Source: Climacium dendroides (taxonomy: Eukaryota; Streptophyta; Bryopsida; Hypnales; Climaciaceae). Taken from it: DNA of 64,000 nt. A program made the position numbers and the translations under genes. Within the stretch, counting starts at the first letter, position 1. Every line of letters begins with the position of its first letter. Positions 23,088-35,670 of the stretch are shown here, in pieces. The stretch covers positions 17,608,001 to 17,672,000 of the forward strand of contig OX467082.1 of the NCBI GenBank assembly GCA_950106755.1, in the 5' to 3' direction. The notes under the pieces were generated by a model. The model was given only the letters and a program-made list of their open reading frames with translations, was not told the origin of the DNA and searched no databases.

Positions 23088-25441
23088 TTAATTTTGGTAT
23101 TTTTTCAATCTTTGACTGCTTTTTTGAATGACATTATATGCATAGTGTAATAGTTTTGTGCAAATATTGAGGTCACTAAGATGATTAGTTAGCCGATTCC
23201 TTTGTTTATTTTTCAAGAAACTCATATTTGAGAAATTCCTTTTGTCTTTAGTACACCTAAAATTTGTAAATGAAACCAAAGTATGTAGTACCTCTGAAAT
23301 TAGAAATAGCTTATAAATCATAATCAAAAGAAAAAAAATCATAATAACACCATAAATCATATGAAAAAACTATAAATCATGCAAAAAATACAAGTAATGT
23401 AACTCATATATCATTGAACAAATTTAATTTACCATGATCATAGCAAGCTTAACTAGCTTAAAGAACTTTGGAAAAATACTTGGCATCATGGGAGATGAAT
23501 TTAAACTTTGCCAAAGCTTGGTAATGGGATGAATATGAAAGTCAAGTCCTTATATAGCCCTGACGCTGCAATTAACTATGACAATGTAGAAACAGTCAAG
23601 ATGTTTATCTAGAGCACTAGGAGAAACAAGTTCACAAACCCACTCAAATTGGGCTTGGTCCAACTCCGAGTTCCTTTGTCTCTCCAAATGTTTGCTTGAT
23701 AACTCCTAGGTGTTAGCGTAAGTCAGCCTCTACAACTTCACCCATCCAGAATTGGGGATATACTATGGAAAGAGCATCTATAATATGAGAACTTAGAAAA
23801 CTCTTTTTAATTTGAAGATCACCTTTGTAATAGCCTCTGCGCAATATGAATTCAAATAATAGGTAAAAAAATCCATTTACAAATCCATTGAATAATTCAA
23901 CATAACATAATACGGAATTAAAAAAAATTCAAAGAAAGCATTAGAAGAATCAAACCTTTATTTTTTTTCTTAACAACCACTTGTAGTTCTTTTCACAAGT
24001 TGTGAATGACTAACTCTCTTATATAGGTGCTTGAATTCATGCAATACGCATTCAAATGCGATCCAGCCTAAGTGGCCTTATGGGCTTCAAAAACAAGCAC
24101 TTCTTCACCTCCCTCAATCAAATCAGGTTGCCGACAAAGTTTGATATCACTATGTTGCATTTCACAAAGAATTAAATGAGGAAAAGACACCAAACTTGAA
24201 GATATTCACAAAATCCTTGTAATTCTTGTAAATGTCTTCAAAACAAAATTTCAATGCCCCTCTTAAATCATAGACATACATTGAAAGGGATTGAGTAAAT
24301 TTAATGAGATTGTTCACTATCTGAAGGAGTGGGAGTATAATAGCAAGGGACAAAAGAGTCTTCATGTCCTCCACAAGATTGTAGTTTGCATTTGCCCCCT
24401 TCAATGTAGGTTTTACAAATTGATTACCATAGATCTTTACCAATAGCACTCAATACTTAGACAACACTCATTTTATTGGTTTAAACATATTGATCCAATG
24501 CATTTTGACGTTCAATATTTTTCCTCCTTTCAATTTTAATAGCTCCACCATTTTTTCTAACTCCAAATGATGCTCAGGAAAAATATGAATATAATTTTTC
24601 TAAAAGGTTTGCGATTAAGGAAATGATGCTAAGGTCTGATAGTACCTCAACAACAAGGTTTATTTGGTGAACAACATAGTGCATGCCCTACATGTGTAGA
24701 GCATGATGGAATTGAAAGTACCTCACAACGCCGTTGTGTGTCCCTTGCAAAACTAAAGCCCCAATACATCTGAAGCAAACGAGTTTGGATTAAACTTCAG
24801 ACACCATAAATCCTCCATCACGAATAATGGTAGCTAAAACTACCTTGTTTATGTTGTCCACATTTAATCCATTGGTCATTTGCTGCAAACTAAGTAAAAG
24901 AGACACTTGTTCCCAATTGCAAAGTACATATTTGTAAATGCTAATCCAGCTTATTGATTGTAGTTACTTTATCACAACTAACAGACACAAAACTTCCACC
25001 ATTGAATACTACCTTTGTCTTGTTTTGAACCACATTATATAAATTTTCTACAATCTCTAGTCCAAACTATTAATCCAATGCTTCATTGGGACTTTTGGAA
25101 CACCTAAGTGCTTGTGAACAATAAAAAGGCCTTCCATGCATTTGTATTCTATTATCAGCCGCCCAAATGAAAGCAAGTGAAATATAACCGCCATTTAGAC
25201 CTCCTTCCACTTTGGTAGAGTATCTTGAGCTATCCTTATTTGGATGTTATCAACAGCAACAACAAATAAACGTGCTCATTTTCTTGTGTTTACAATCATT
25301 TTTCCAATAAGTGTTGCTTTTTTTCTTACCAATCTTTGATCTACCACATTTAATAATTGTCCAACCTTGGTACTTGCGCAAGTTGTCATCTTTTACATAA
25401 AAAAAACATTGTAATTGTCCACTTTGCTGCACATGATGCAT
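23088..25441 (-). pseudogene. Decayed hAT-like transposase gene
   Basis: On the minus strand, in order and broken by stops and frameshifts, are pieces typical of the plant hAT-like / BED-finger transposase-derived family. They are a KDDNLRKYQG stretch near 25380, SVSCDKVTTI at about 24960-25000, HYVVHQINLVVEVLSDL at about 24640-24700, LPLLQIVNNLIKF within an open 95-codon segment (24162-24449), DALSIVYPQFW at about 23740-23780, and KDKRNFSNMSFLKNKQRNRL (23160-23250). The last corresponds to the C-terminal hAT dimerisation region. The order and spacing match a single ancient gene of about 700 codons. It is clearly non-functional. Flanking inverted repeats were not identified. The family call rests on remembered motif patterns and not on a search. 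Confidence 0.72.
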
Positions 25442-25449
25442 TTTACCTT

Positions 25450-26880
25450 TTCAAAGTTCTTGATTCTAAATGGATCTTATAGTGCCCAATAATACTTCGG
25501 TTTCCAATTCTCTTGGTATCCATGCCCATTGCTGTTATAAAATTTGTGGTCTATTCAAAAAAGTACAAGGCTTCTGGTTGTGGCAAAGTTTGTGAAATGA
25601 AAAGTGAAGAGACAAAAGATAAGAAACAAAATGGACCCCCTAAACCAAACCCTATACCAATCACAAAAGTAAAAAGAAAGTAACTTCTAACTAAAAGAAG
25701 TCATTGCTATTGCTTTAGTGATTTCTTTCCACAAAAACCTAGATCTCTACACTCAACCCTACAAGAATGGTAGCATTCAAAGCCCTCTCGAGTTTACCTA
25801 CCAAATTCCCTCCAAGCCTAAGTAGAAACCTCTCAAAATACAAAAGTAAAAGCAACCCTTGCAAAACACAAACTCAAATAGTCAATAAAAAGTGTAGTCC
25901 AAAATATGGTTCTAAGTTTCTAAAGCCAAAAAACCAAAGTACAAGTGAGAAAATAAGGTCCCCACAACAATGAAGGCCAAGCCTTAAATAGCCCCCCTAA
26001 AGGACTCAATCCTACCAACGATATGGGACAAATGAACCTCGAAACCTCCCAACAAGACTACCTATAAAGCTCTGACCTCCTCTGACCTTCTTAGCAAGCT
26101 ATCTATAACCTTTGGAACCAACGACTTTTTTACTAAGATGGCATTTTCAAATTGTAAATGGCCCACATCACAACACTGTCTAAACAATTACACTACTATT
26201 TAAAAAATCCTATCAACCTCTAAGTCATGGCATAATAGCAACATGGATAAATCACATAGTGACAAGAATCAAATGAAAAGCATGATGTAACCTAAATTGC
26301 AAAGCAACTAAATACTAGCCAAATATGAAACTAGAGTCATATGTAGAACCAAACAAAGACTTATAGAAAAGTAAAAAAATATAAAAGTTGCACAAAGTTG
26401 ATGTAAAGGTTAGATAATTTAATTGCATTTGGAGCTTTTTTGTAGATTCAGGTTTGACTATTGGCACAATATGACTAACTAGAATTGGTGATGAAGAAAA
26501 GCTTGTTGTGGCAATATTTGAGGTTGAAGCACCAACAACATTTCCTCCTTGATCATTGCTAGTAGATGCGTTCTTTGTTATAGATATTTAACTCTCAATA
26601 TTAGTCAACGCTTGAGTTGATAGCTTGTTTCGAGAGCCAAACATCAAAGTTTGTTGTTTCAATGTCAACACCCTTTTCTTCCCCTTGTCTACCATGGTAC
26701 TCACCTACAAATGTCCAATCTACACACCAATCACTTGATTTTAAAACCCCAAGCAGAAAAAAGACCTCAAGACCCCAAAGCAAATAGAAAGCTTACCTCA
26801 ACAACTACTAGTAGTATAAAAAACAATTAATCAAAAGAGAAACAAAGCAAAAAGGAAAACAAAGCAAAAAGGAAAAAATT
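25450..26880. other. AT-rich intergenic DNA, nothing recognised
   Basis: Only short unsupported frames (60-68 codons) occur. No repeat partner, RNA gene or splice-consistent gene was seen. Confidence 0.45.
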
Positions 26881-27030
26881 GTATATACTACATTAATTTG
26901 TGTGTATTACATTCATTAAGTGTGTATTACATCCATTAAATGTGTATATTACATCCATTAAGTGTGTGTATTACATCCATTAATTTGTGTATACTACATC
27001 CCTTAATTGTGTGTACAACATCAATTAATC
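26881..27030. repeat. Minisatellite, unit about 20-26 bp
   Basis: Six or so imperfect tandem copies of GTGTGTATTACATCCATTAA, with variable spacers such as TTT and TGTA. Confidence 0.8.
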
Positions 27031-27720
27031 GAAAGACATTTATTTAGAACTCTAAAGATGTTGGATTTAAAGGTTTTAGATTAAAAATTATAACTAATCT
27101 TGATTGATTGATAAGTAGTAAATCATGAAAAAAATGAACAAAATTCAAATAGTTACCTCAATCCAAACCCTAACTGATCCTTACAAATTGATTTTGAAAG
27201 AATCATCAAAACATGGATGTAGTACACACAAATTACATTCAACAAATTCATTCAACAAATCCCCCAAATGTTGAACTAAATCACATCCATTAATTTATAT
27301 AAACTTGCACCAATGTTATACAAATTAATATACAAAAGGAATTTTATCACAAATATTATTTGTTACATTGTGTACCTAAACTTTGTAAGCTAGGATTTCT
27401 ATCCACATTCCCCTTCCACATGCATTTCATCACAACATCTCTAATGTTGTGCATCTATAAGGTAAAATTTCTACCCACATCCTTAATCATTTTATTTTTT
27501 GTCCTTCATAAGGTCTAGTACACCAATTCAATGAAATTAAGTGTTTAGTGCTTTATAATGGATTGAAATTCAACAATGAAAGCTACACCAATTCTTTAAG
27601 CAAAATTGAAAAATCCAAAAAGATCGAATTCAAAAAAGGTATGGACAATTAATATTAGCTACTTTCTAGAATTGTATACATAAATAATTTAATTAATTAA
27701 ATTAAAATTAAAATTAATCA

Positions 27721-27905
27721 ATTACATTCTGTATGTAATTTATCACTTAAATTCAGTATGAAATTTATTACTTAAATTCACTATGAAATTTATCACTTAA
27801 ATTCACTATGAAATTTATCACTTAAATTCAATATGAAATTTATCAATTACATTCAGTATGAAATTTATTACTTAAATTTAGTATGAAATTTGTCATTTAA
27901 ATAAA
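27721..27905. repeat. Minisatellite, 25-bp unit
   Basis: Seven consecutive units of 25 bp (ACTTAAATTCA then STATGAAATTTATC), the outer ones more diverged, embedded in AT-only flanks. There are no spacers, so it is not a CRISPR-like array. Confidence 0.85.
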
Positions 27906-30020
27906 TTAGATCATAATTATTAATTATTAATTATTTTTAAAAAAATTTAAAGTTTTATAAGCCCCTAACAGGGGAACTTCGGTGCTAATGGCATCAACTA
28001 TGCCCAAATACTGTACTTGCAAAGATTTCATCAAATGTAGCAATTTCCTCCAAATCATTTGCACTTCCACTCTTCTACGTGTCATTTAGGTAAAGTTCTT
28101 TTCATATCAAATTTTGTTGTTGTGATTATCACATAGAATGCTCACACTTTGATATACAAGTAGTTTGTTGTCTAAACTAAAAACACTTATGTAATTTCAA
28201 TGGTTGCATCGTACATATTATGTAGGAAGCTCATATTCACATTACCCTAAACCTAAAACACACTTAATAGTCAACCATAATTCTCACATTTCAAGTTATA
28301 ATTGAAGGCCAAGAGGCTTGTAGGAAGCTATTGCAACTTCAATAGAGCTTCTAAACACACCAACTAATGTGTATAGATTTAAAGTTACCATGGTACTTAA
28401 ACAATTAGAAAATTAAATCCAAGATAAAATCATTGATAAGAAGTAGGTGTATCAATCAAGACACTATCCTTATTGAGGTGCAAGAGCTACTCTTGAAATG
28501 CACTTAGTTGCACATTCTCTTGACTACATTATATATTCTATTTTCCATTAACCTCCTAGAATGAACGATGACTACTATTTCTAAAGCTTGAGGCACAACT
28601 CAAGCACCTCTTCCATGATAAACTAGATGAAACTAATAAACAAAACCAAAAAAATTCATTTTCATCAATGCACCTAGAGGCTAGTATGAGTACAATTGGA
28701 GATGTAGTAGCTAATGTTGGAAGTCTCTTGCGATACAAACCTCTTCACTCTGAAGTGTAGTACGATGAGCTTTAGATATTACCAAACTTTGGAATGCAGG
28801 TCCTTCAAGCCTCCACCTCCCTACAACAATATCCTAAACTCCAAAATCAATCTCAATCAATTCAAAAACATAGCATTCAATTCAACCAAATGACTTCAAA
28901 AACATAGTACCAACTTCAACCAATTTGAAAACGCAGTGCTAGTCGAGTAAGTAGTAAGTTCAATCCAATACATCAGTATGTTAGATTTCAAATCTCAACC
29001 ACAAAACACACCACCCAAACTCCAAGTCCAAAGAACTCAAGAGGTACAAGCAAAAGAGCCTTGGAGATCATCTCCAAATAGCCAAACTCCTAAGGCCAAA
29101 GTGCTCATTGTGAATGAATTTGGTCCCAAACTCCCAACTCTTAAATCTAAACATGTTGGCTTTTATAGACTTTAGTCCTTGGCTTGGAAGGTAGATTTAA
29201 AAAGACAATTTGGTACACGATTAGTTGGCATAAACAAATTGTGATTCTCAATGATCCTCATGTAATACTTACTTAATTAAGCAATTTACTTTCCTCTTTG
29301 TGAAATCCAATAGTGATGTACATGTTGTCAAAACCACGTTTCTTGCAAATTTTCAAATTAAAATATGTGCCTTTCCCATACACCCAAAGTCAACATGTTT
29401 TGAATCATTGTTTTTTAGCAATGGCCCAAGCGGAGGACTTTAAGGAGGCCTTGCAATATTGGTACAATGAAGTGTATTCCAAGGTACATTCCTAAAAACC
29501 CGTTTCTCTTAATTAGTAAATATTAATTAGAGCCGAGGCCTAGAAGTAAGTCAGACTATTTAGACAAGGATTTAGGTCAACTTTGAGTTTCAAACCTTAT
29601 AGTAGGAGTCTAGAGGTTTCCAAAAACATGAAGTAGGCCAAAATTGGAGTTAAAACAAGGAAGATAGAAGCTAATGAAGTTTAGGAGTTAGATTCTTGGA
29701 ATCCTTCAATTTACAAGCTATAAAGCTTGCATGATTACTAGAATCAAAAGCTACTTCAATGCCATTGATGACACTCTAATGCACAATCAAGTACATTCTA
29801 TGTTAAAGGAAAAATTACCACATCATTTCCCTCCACAAATAACCAGTTTCAAAAATCAGTTTTTTTTATAATTATTCAAGATTCCAATTCATCTTCTCAA
29901 TGTCCTTCATCCTCAAAGAGAAATTCTTCTTTGTTACCCATAATTTGATACTACTATGGCATTCTAGGCCATATAGCCTAAAATGCCATATGGCCTAAAA
30001 GAATATATTTATTATGAGGA
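27906..30020. other. AT-rich intergenic DNA, nothing firmly recognised
   Basis: Short frames at 28978-29175 and 29313-29495 have no supporting features. The second ends in MAQAEDFKEALQYWYNEV, which faintly recalls the start of a copia polymerase region, but I do not call it. Confidence 0.4.
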
Positions 30021-30540
30021 CCAATTGTGTTTAATAATTAGTCATTTCAACTCAACCTTCAATTTCTACATTCTAGTATCTCAATTTTGGAGCTAATCAA
30101 TATATTTCTCCATTATGACAATTATTTTGGGAATATCAAGAACTTTCATCTCCTTGAATTATTTTTCTTGATGATAATAGCACACATTGTACTAATGGAC
30201 ACAATTCCATTCTACTATGTCTTCCAACTGGCCAATCCTTAACAATCCTCAATGTTCACTTTATTCCCAGATTTGTAGAGATATCCTCTACAGTTTCAAC
30301 ACCTACAGGGAAAGTCTACATCATTACTTTTCTAAAGTTACAACTAAAGGGAGAGTGTTATGACAATTAGTATAGTCATTAGATATATACTCAATAGACG
30401 CTTTATAGAGTATACAAAGTCTCTCCTACAAATTTTCCTTCTTATGTTTAAGCTTGTAAAGTGTATTTTTCAGCAACTGTAATATACATCTTTCTTCTTT
30501 AATTACATATTCCTTTTCCTCACAAATCCTTTCTACTACT
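30021..30540 (+). mobile_element. Probable 3' end of a decayed copia-like element plus LTR-like part
   Basis: A purine-rich AACTAAAGGGAGAG tract at 30340-30355 is followed directly by TGTTATGACAATTAG, the arrangement expected of a polypurine tract next to a 3' LTR. The following 175 bp match the LTR-like fragment at 17587-17760. No intact coding frame survives upstream. Confidence 0.45.
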
Positions 30541-31019
30541 AAAAATCTATCTATCTATACTTTTTAATCTATACATAGACTATCATGTTTCCATAGAAAA
30601 CAATGTCTTGTAAACAGGATCTGAAAAATGGTCTGGCATCTAAAGGGTTATCATGAGCACTCTTGCTAATAGAAGTGCAATGTCAACCGAGGTTCTGAAA
30701 CGGAGTCATCTGCACCAAATCCAGGTCAGAACTTCACAATCAACAAAATGTATCACATGTAGAGTTCATAGCATTAACACCACATCATCCTGGTGACCCT
30801 GCGAGTCGTAAATTACCTATTGTGCAATACATAATGTATCCTGGCCCTGCAAACTCAAATGACTTTAGAAACAAAATAGGGACGAATTTTTGTACCACAC
30901 GATGTCTGACTCCAAAAGAATCAAATTGTTGTTTTCAGACACCTCCTAAGCATTCTGCATGAACTTTTTGTACAAAACGGTTCCTGTAAGCAAGAGTGCA
31001 TACAAATAAGACCATGGTC

Positions 31020-32904
31020 CTAAGCAAGGCGAGCCCTATGAATGAAGTTTGAAGTGGCCTCATCCACTCTCACATTCTCTGCTTCTAAGGCCGCAACTTT
31101 GCGGAAAACATGGGTGCCCTCAGGTACCTCCACCAGCTGCACTTCCTTGCCTGCCTGCTTGAGAGCATTGAAATACTCCATCTGTCTGGTGTACAACGGA
31201 TCCTTTCCCGCAACAATCAGCAACATCCTTGGAATCTGAACGTCAGTCAGTCTCGGAGCATCTGCAGAGAGAGGGTTGCAGAAAGGGTGGTCTCGGTTGG
31301 CCCCCACGGGAAGAGCCAGTCTCCAGAACGTGTGGTGCTTGCCCAGCGGGAGAATCTCATCCTCCGGAAAACTCTGCTCGGATTCGCTCAACTCCTCTGC
31401 ACTGAAGAATGGCACCACTGGGATCACCCCTGCGACGGTGAGAGGGTGGAAGTCCTTCAGAGGTTTGGAGACCACCACGTGATGGGCAATGTTGCCTCCG
31501 GCGCTTTGGCCCATGACGAAGACCTGCGAGAAGTCGACGTGGCTCATGAGCCAGGGGTCGCCTGCGGTGCTGTCTCCACTTGCTTGGTACTTGCACTGCA
31601 GGACACCGAAAGCTATTAGACAAAATCATATAATGAGCCAAAGTTCAGCCTCTAAACCCTGAAACAAAAACCAAAGTTGAGTCTCTAAACCCTCAACCCA
31701 AACTCTGTTCATTCTCTCTTCAATTCAATCTTTTTCTTCTGGATCACAAAATGGATGGAGAAGCTTCAAGTAACTAACCAAAATTGAATGTATATTTGGA
31801 TTTTCAAGGTTGCAATTCGTTTTGTTGAATATATTTCACTTTGTAAATTTTCACAGCATGAAAAGCTGGATGAATTCATTATCAGCTCTTGCCCTTTATA
31901 TGACTTCAATGTTTGAATTTGGTTAAAATTTGAGTTTGTATGGGTTTGATTAGACTAGAAAGCCAAGGTGTACTCTAGTGCATTATGAAATGCACCTATT
32001 TCTACGAGGTCGAAAAAAAACGCAAGATGAAATTTAGGGGTGGACTGAAACGATTTCCGTTTATAAAAGAGACATTCGTTTGAAGGTAAATTCTTACCAA
32101 CGCTAGTCTCAAGAATTTAGGTTGTATAGAACTTGATTCACCTGTTTTTGCAGCCATGACATGGTAGTGTATGCATCGTTGAAAGCAGCGGGAAGCCGAC
32201 TTTCAGGGGAAAGCCTGTAACTCGCAGATATTACAACGACGTTGGCTGTCTTACAGAGCCTGGTGGCTTGATAATTGGGACTCACGCCGCCTGCAAACAA
32301 TACATTGCCTTTATAACATCTGTGTTTCCTGATACTGACAATAGTCACTTAAGAACATTTATGCTATTTGATTCAAGCATTCAATGACGCTTACAATAGA
32401 GTTTTCAGTGAAATTAGACTGGTTCAGAAACTGCTAGTCAACGTGCTAAAGAAAAATTCTCCCTATTAAGCAGAATAGTGCATATTGAGAGAACAAGCAG
32501 AAGTCAAGATTTTCGAAGCCATCCTCTGACAGTAGGGAACAGAAAGAACACCCAGGGGGGTGGGGGGTGGGATCAGGAAACAATCCACTACCTGCGTTTC
32601 CCATGCAAAATCCACCACCGTGAAAGTAAACCACAATTGGCAGCTTCTTGCTAAGGCCCTCGGAGACGGATTCAGGAAGGAAGACTCGACCCCAAATACC
32701 GGTTGCGGAATCAACTATTACATCCTTCGATGCTACATTGGCAACGAAAATTGGAGTAAGCGAGACCGAGGGATCGGTGGTCGGCAGAGCGCGATCTGAG
32801 TTTCGCACTACTGTTCCATCAGCTTTGATTCTCAGCCCCGGAAGCACCTCGGTCCCGTTCTCCTCATTTGATTTGACAGGACTTTCCTCCAAGACGTTAC
32901 TCAT
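31020..32904 (-). CDS. CXE-type carboxylesterase (alpha/beta hydrolase fold-3), copy B
   Basis: Three exons (32592-32904, 32142-32290, 31020-31595) join in phase to give 345 residues. It is the duplicate of the gene at 11399-13257, one codon shorter near the N-terminus (PVKSNE versus PPVKPNE). HGGGFC and the catalytic residues Ser185, Asp286 and His316 are intact. The nucleophile elbow reads GQSAGG, where copy A has GLSAGG and the family usually has GDSAGG. By eye, exon 3 differs from copy A at 17 positions, 12 of them amino-acid changing. Intron 1 is longer than in copy A (301 versus 201 bp) because of an insertion of about 100 bp near 32460-32580. The start is placed at MSNVLEES as in copy A. 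The substrate is unknown; both copies appear potentially functional. Confidence 0.9.
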
Positions 32905-34220
32905 GGCTAGTATGACTACAATGAGCTTGATGAATACCTGATGCTGCACACAGACTTCAGAATCATGCAATTCAACTGGAATTCCAGGAATAAAGCCTTG
33001 CTGACGTCATTTGAAAACCTAGGCAACAACTGAACTCCGAAACTCAGATCATGGCTAATGTTGAGAAGCTATGAATAATACGGTTTTCAGCAAGTTCTCA
33101 TTCACATAATTTCACCCAGAAATGAGCAAGAATTCTCAAAAACAAGCAAACTGCGCATTGACTCTTCGTGTAGTCCGCAATCATTTTTGATGCGTGCTTT
33201 CAATTGTTTTGTTGTGATCTCAATACTTTGAGGTACGAAGTATACTGTAACTCATTAGAAGTGTAGCATATTATAACTCATTAGAAGCGCATTTTTGGTA
33301 GCTTTCCAACAGCATGTCACTGGAGAATGGAGTACAAAATCTCAATTTGAAATTCAGACTATAGAAATCTCTGCTTACCAGGGCATTTAAGACGTAGTGT
33401 TCCAAACCAAATTCAAGAAACACACAATTCTAGATGAAGGCAAGCATATGCTTCCACAACTGTGCATGTGTAATTCAAACATTCCTTTAAACCCTAAATC
33501 TGAAAACACTGGGCTTAGAACAGACTTGACACAGTGGCGATAACACAAACACTTGCGTAAGGATCATCAAAAGCTCCCCTAAACCCATGAAGATCACCCA
33601 ATGTCGCAGTGGGCAAGCATAGAATCACGCAGCATTAAAATCGCAAAAATCGCAAATCGCAAAGTGCACAAATAAAGAATCAGTCCATCGACACGTTCGC
33701 CTGCAACTTTCCAGCTTTCTCTGGCCTAACACCCAATCCAACAAAACCCAAGCGAGAACAGAAACAGAGGCTCACCTTCAATGATACGAAAAATGCCAAG
33801 AGCCCCAATGTCCAATACGGATCTTCAGGTCTCAAACGCATATGCTCCCATTCATTAGCTCCTCAGTTGGAGATTGATCTGCAAAGCACAGATCCCTCAA
33901 ACGAGCACAGTGAAATGAATTAGGAAAAATGAGAGGTGGGAATGATTGGTCATTGATGCGCTCCTTGTCAGTTTCAATTGTCACATTCCGAAAGGCAAAG
34001 ATGGAGCTACTTGCAAAGTTTTTATTACAAAGCAAAGCAAGAGGAGAGGTGGAATGGAGCTCCTCTTACATACAAGTCATCGAAGTGAAGAGCGTGAGGA
34101 TTGTGAGAGAGATGGGTTCTTGCGCATCGCAATCTGCGTCCCTCGAGACTGCAATGCACAGAAGCGAGGCTGAATGTGCCGGCAACTTCTAAGAGCGCTG
34201 CGAGTGTCTGAGTGTTTTTT
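32905..34220 (-). promoter_or_regulatory. 5' leader and promoter region of CXE copy B
   Basis: This aligns with the region upstream of copy A. Specific to copy B is a segment of about 85 bp around 32978-33063 that carries a perfect TGACGTCA palindrome at 33002-33009, about 100 bp upstream of the ATG. TGACGTCA is a classical bZIP (CRE/as-1-like) site. Whether the segment was gained by B or lost from A cannot be told from two copies. Confidence 0.5.
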
Positions 34221-35180
34221 TCTTGTCAGAGATCGATCTTCAAAACGGGACGTTCACATGAACGAATAAAGGAATGCTCGCCCTTGTTAACTCAGGTCTT
34301 AGGAACGAATTTAGACCTACTTCTAGACCAAATTCACATTGCAAACACACCTAGCATCAAGTGCCAACATACCTTAACCTTTAACTCCTGAGCAACCCAG
34401 CAAAAGGACCCTGCCTCTCCAAATTGCCCTCCGCCCATTGTCAACAAACATTTGACTGATGTAATCTCCTCATTCATTTCGTGAAAACACTTACAATCAA
34501 TCCCTTGGCTTTCATTTACCATTTTGCGAAAACACTTGCAATCAATCCTTGGGGATCATGCATGATCCCCTAACTTTCATTTACCATTCTATACGAATCC
34601 TTGGGGATCTTGCATGATCCTTGACTTTCATTTACCATTCTATACGGTCAAATCCCGTACATGGCAAAGTCGTGGTAGTAGCACCCGTTTGATTGCAAAC
34701 AGGTCGTTGGCCCCTACTTTCTCAGGTTTATGGGCTGCGTACTCAGGGGTTAAAAGACAGGACTGTGATTGTGAAAATCGTCCCTTTTGGCATTGTGTAA
34801 ACAATTGGTTTAAAAAAATCCCAAAGCACTCATTGGAAATCAAATTACTATGCCAAACCTCTCCTTTTCATGCAAAATTCAAAGGATGAATAGTTGCACC
34901 TCTGCCCTACATACAAAAATTCTCTATCATTCATCAACCAAAAAATGGTTGCAGCGTTATTTATAGGTTAAGGTCGCAAAGACCTTTCGTGATGGTGTTA
35001 CCTAAAACTCCTCTTGTAAGGTACAAATTCTGAAAAAATCCTTTTGTTGAAGGAAATTTTCACAATCTATCCAAAATTTTGGATGAAAATTTGAAAATTT
35101 AGATAGGGCTCTTGTTATGTCAAATGAAGATGGTTTACTTGGAAATTTGCCTCATTGTCACAATAATTCTAGTCCCTAAG
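34221..35180. repeat. Insertion in the duplication, with a dispersed repeat
   Basis: This DNA is absent from the copy A flank. Within it, 34760-34960 matches 63060-63220 and 62690-62830 (shared GTCCCTTTTGGCATTGTGTAAA-like, AAAGCACTCATTGG and GGATGAATAGTTGCA motifs). An internal short repeat (CCTTGGGGATC..TGCATGATCC..CTTTCATTTACCATT) occurs three times between 34490 and 34640. Confidence 0.6.
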
Positions 35181-35670
35181 AAATAGTTTTCATCCTATAT
35201 GGTACATCCAAAAGCAACACTATGCAATGGTGATGTACATTTGATGCATCTAAATGTCTAAATGTAAGTCAACATTACATAGTGTCATTTTTCTTAAAAT
35301 GTTAGTTTTGAATGTACTTTTTTATTTGATAAACCTTAGATGATAGGCTTATCATTGCATTCTTCACAATGTATATTACCAAGTCTAGTTTTTAAGGTAG
35401 ATTTGCCACATTTCCATTGGATAGTCAAAAAAGCATTATAAATCATAATGTAGTCCCTCTTTCTACACCCATAGATATGCAAAAAGTAAAAATATGCACA
35501 TTTGTAATGAACTATTAAGCTTGGCATTATGTCCCGTAATGCTCTCAAGCCTCCTAGCTTTCAAGCATTATCTAGTTTATTTTGTAATTGTCATGAATAA
35601 AATATTTGCATTTATTTTCTAGAGATGGAATCACTTGCCTTCTTCAAGCTTCAGAATTTTTAGATTTTTT

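Larger units (their letters stand above)
30583..35670. repeat. Segmental duplication partner of 11041-15420 (contains CXE copy B)
   Basis: Most of 11041-14780 and 15114-15420 recurs here in the same orientation, covering the CXE gene, its introns, 3' flank and about 1.3 kb of promoter. Copy-specific insertions interrupt it: about 150 bp near 30620-30770, about 85 bp near 32975-33060 and about 950 bp at 34220-35180 here, and the hairpin TIR element at 14781-15113 in the other copy. Confidence 0.85.

Noticed and set aside
29313..29495. A possible copia polymerase fragment ending MAQAEDFKEALQYWYNEV
   Set aside because: The likeness is only a few residues and nothing downstream continues it.
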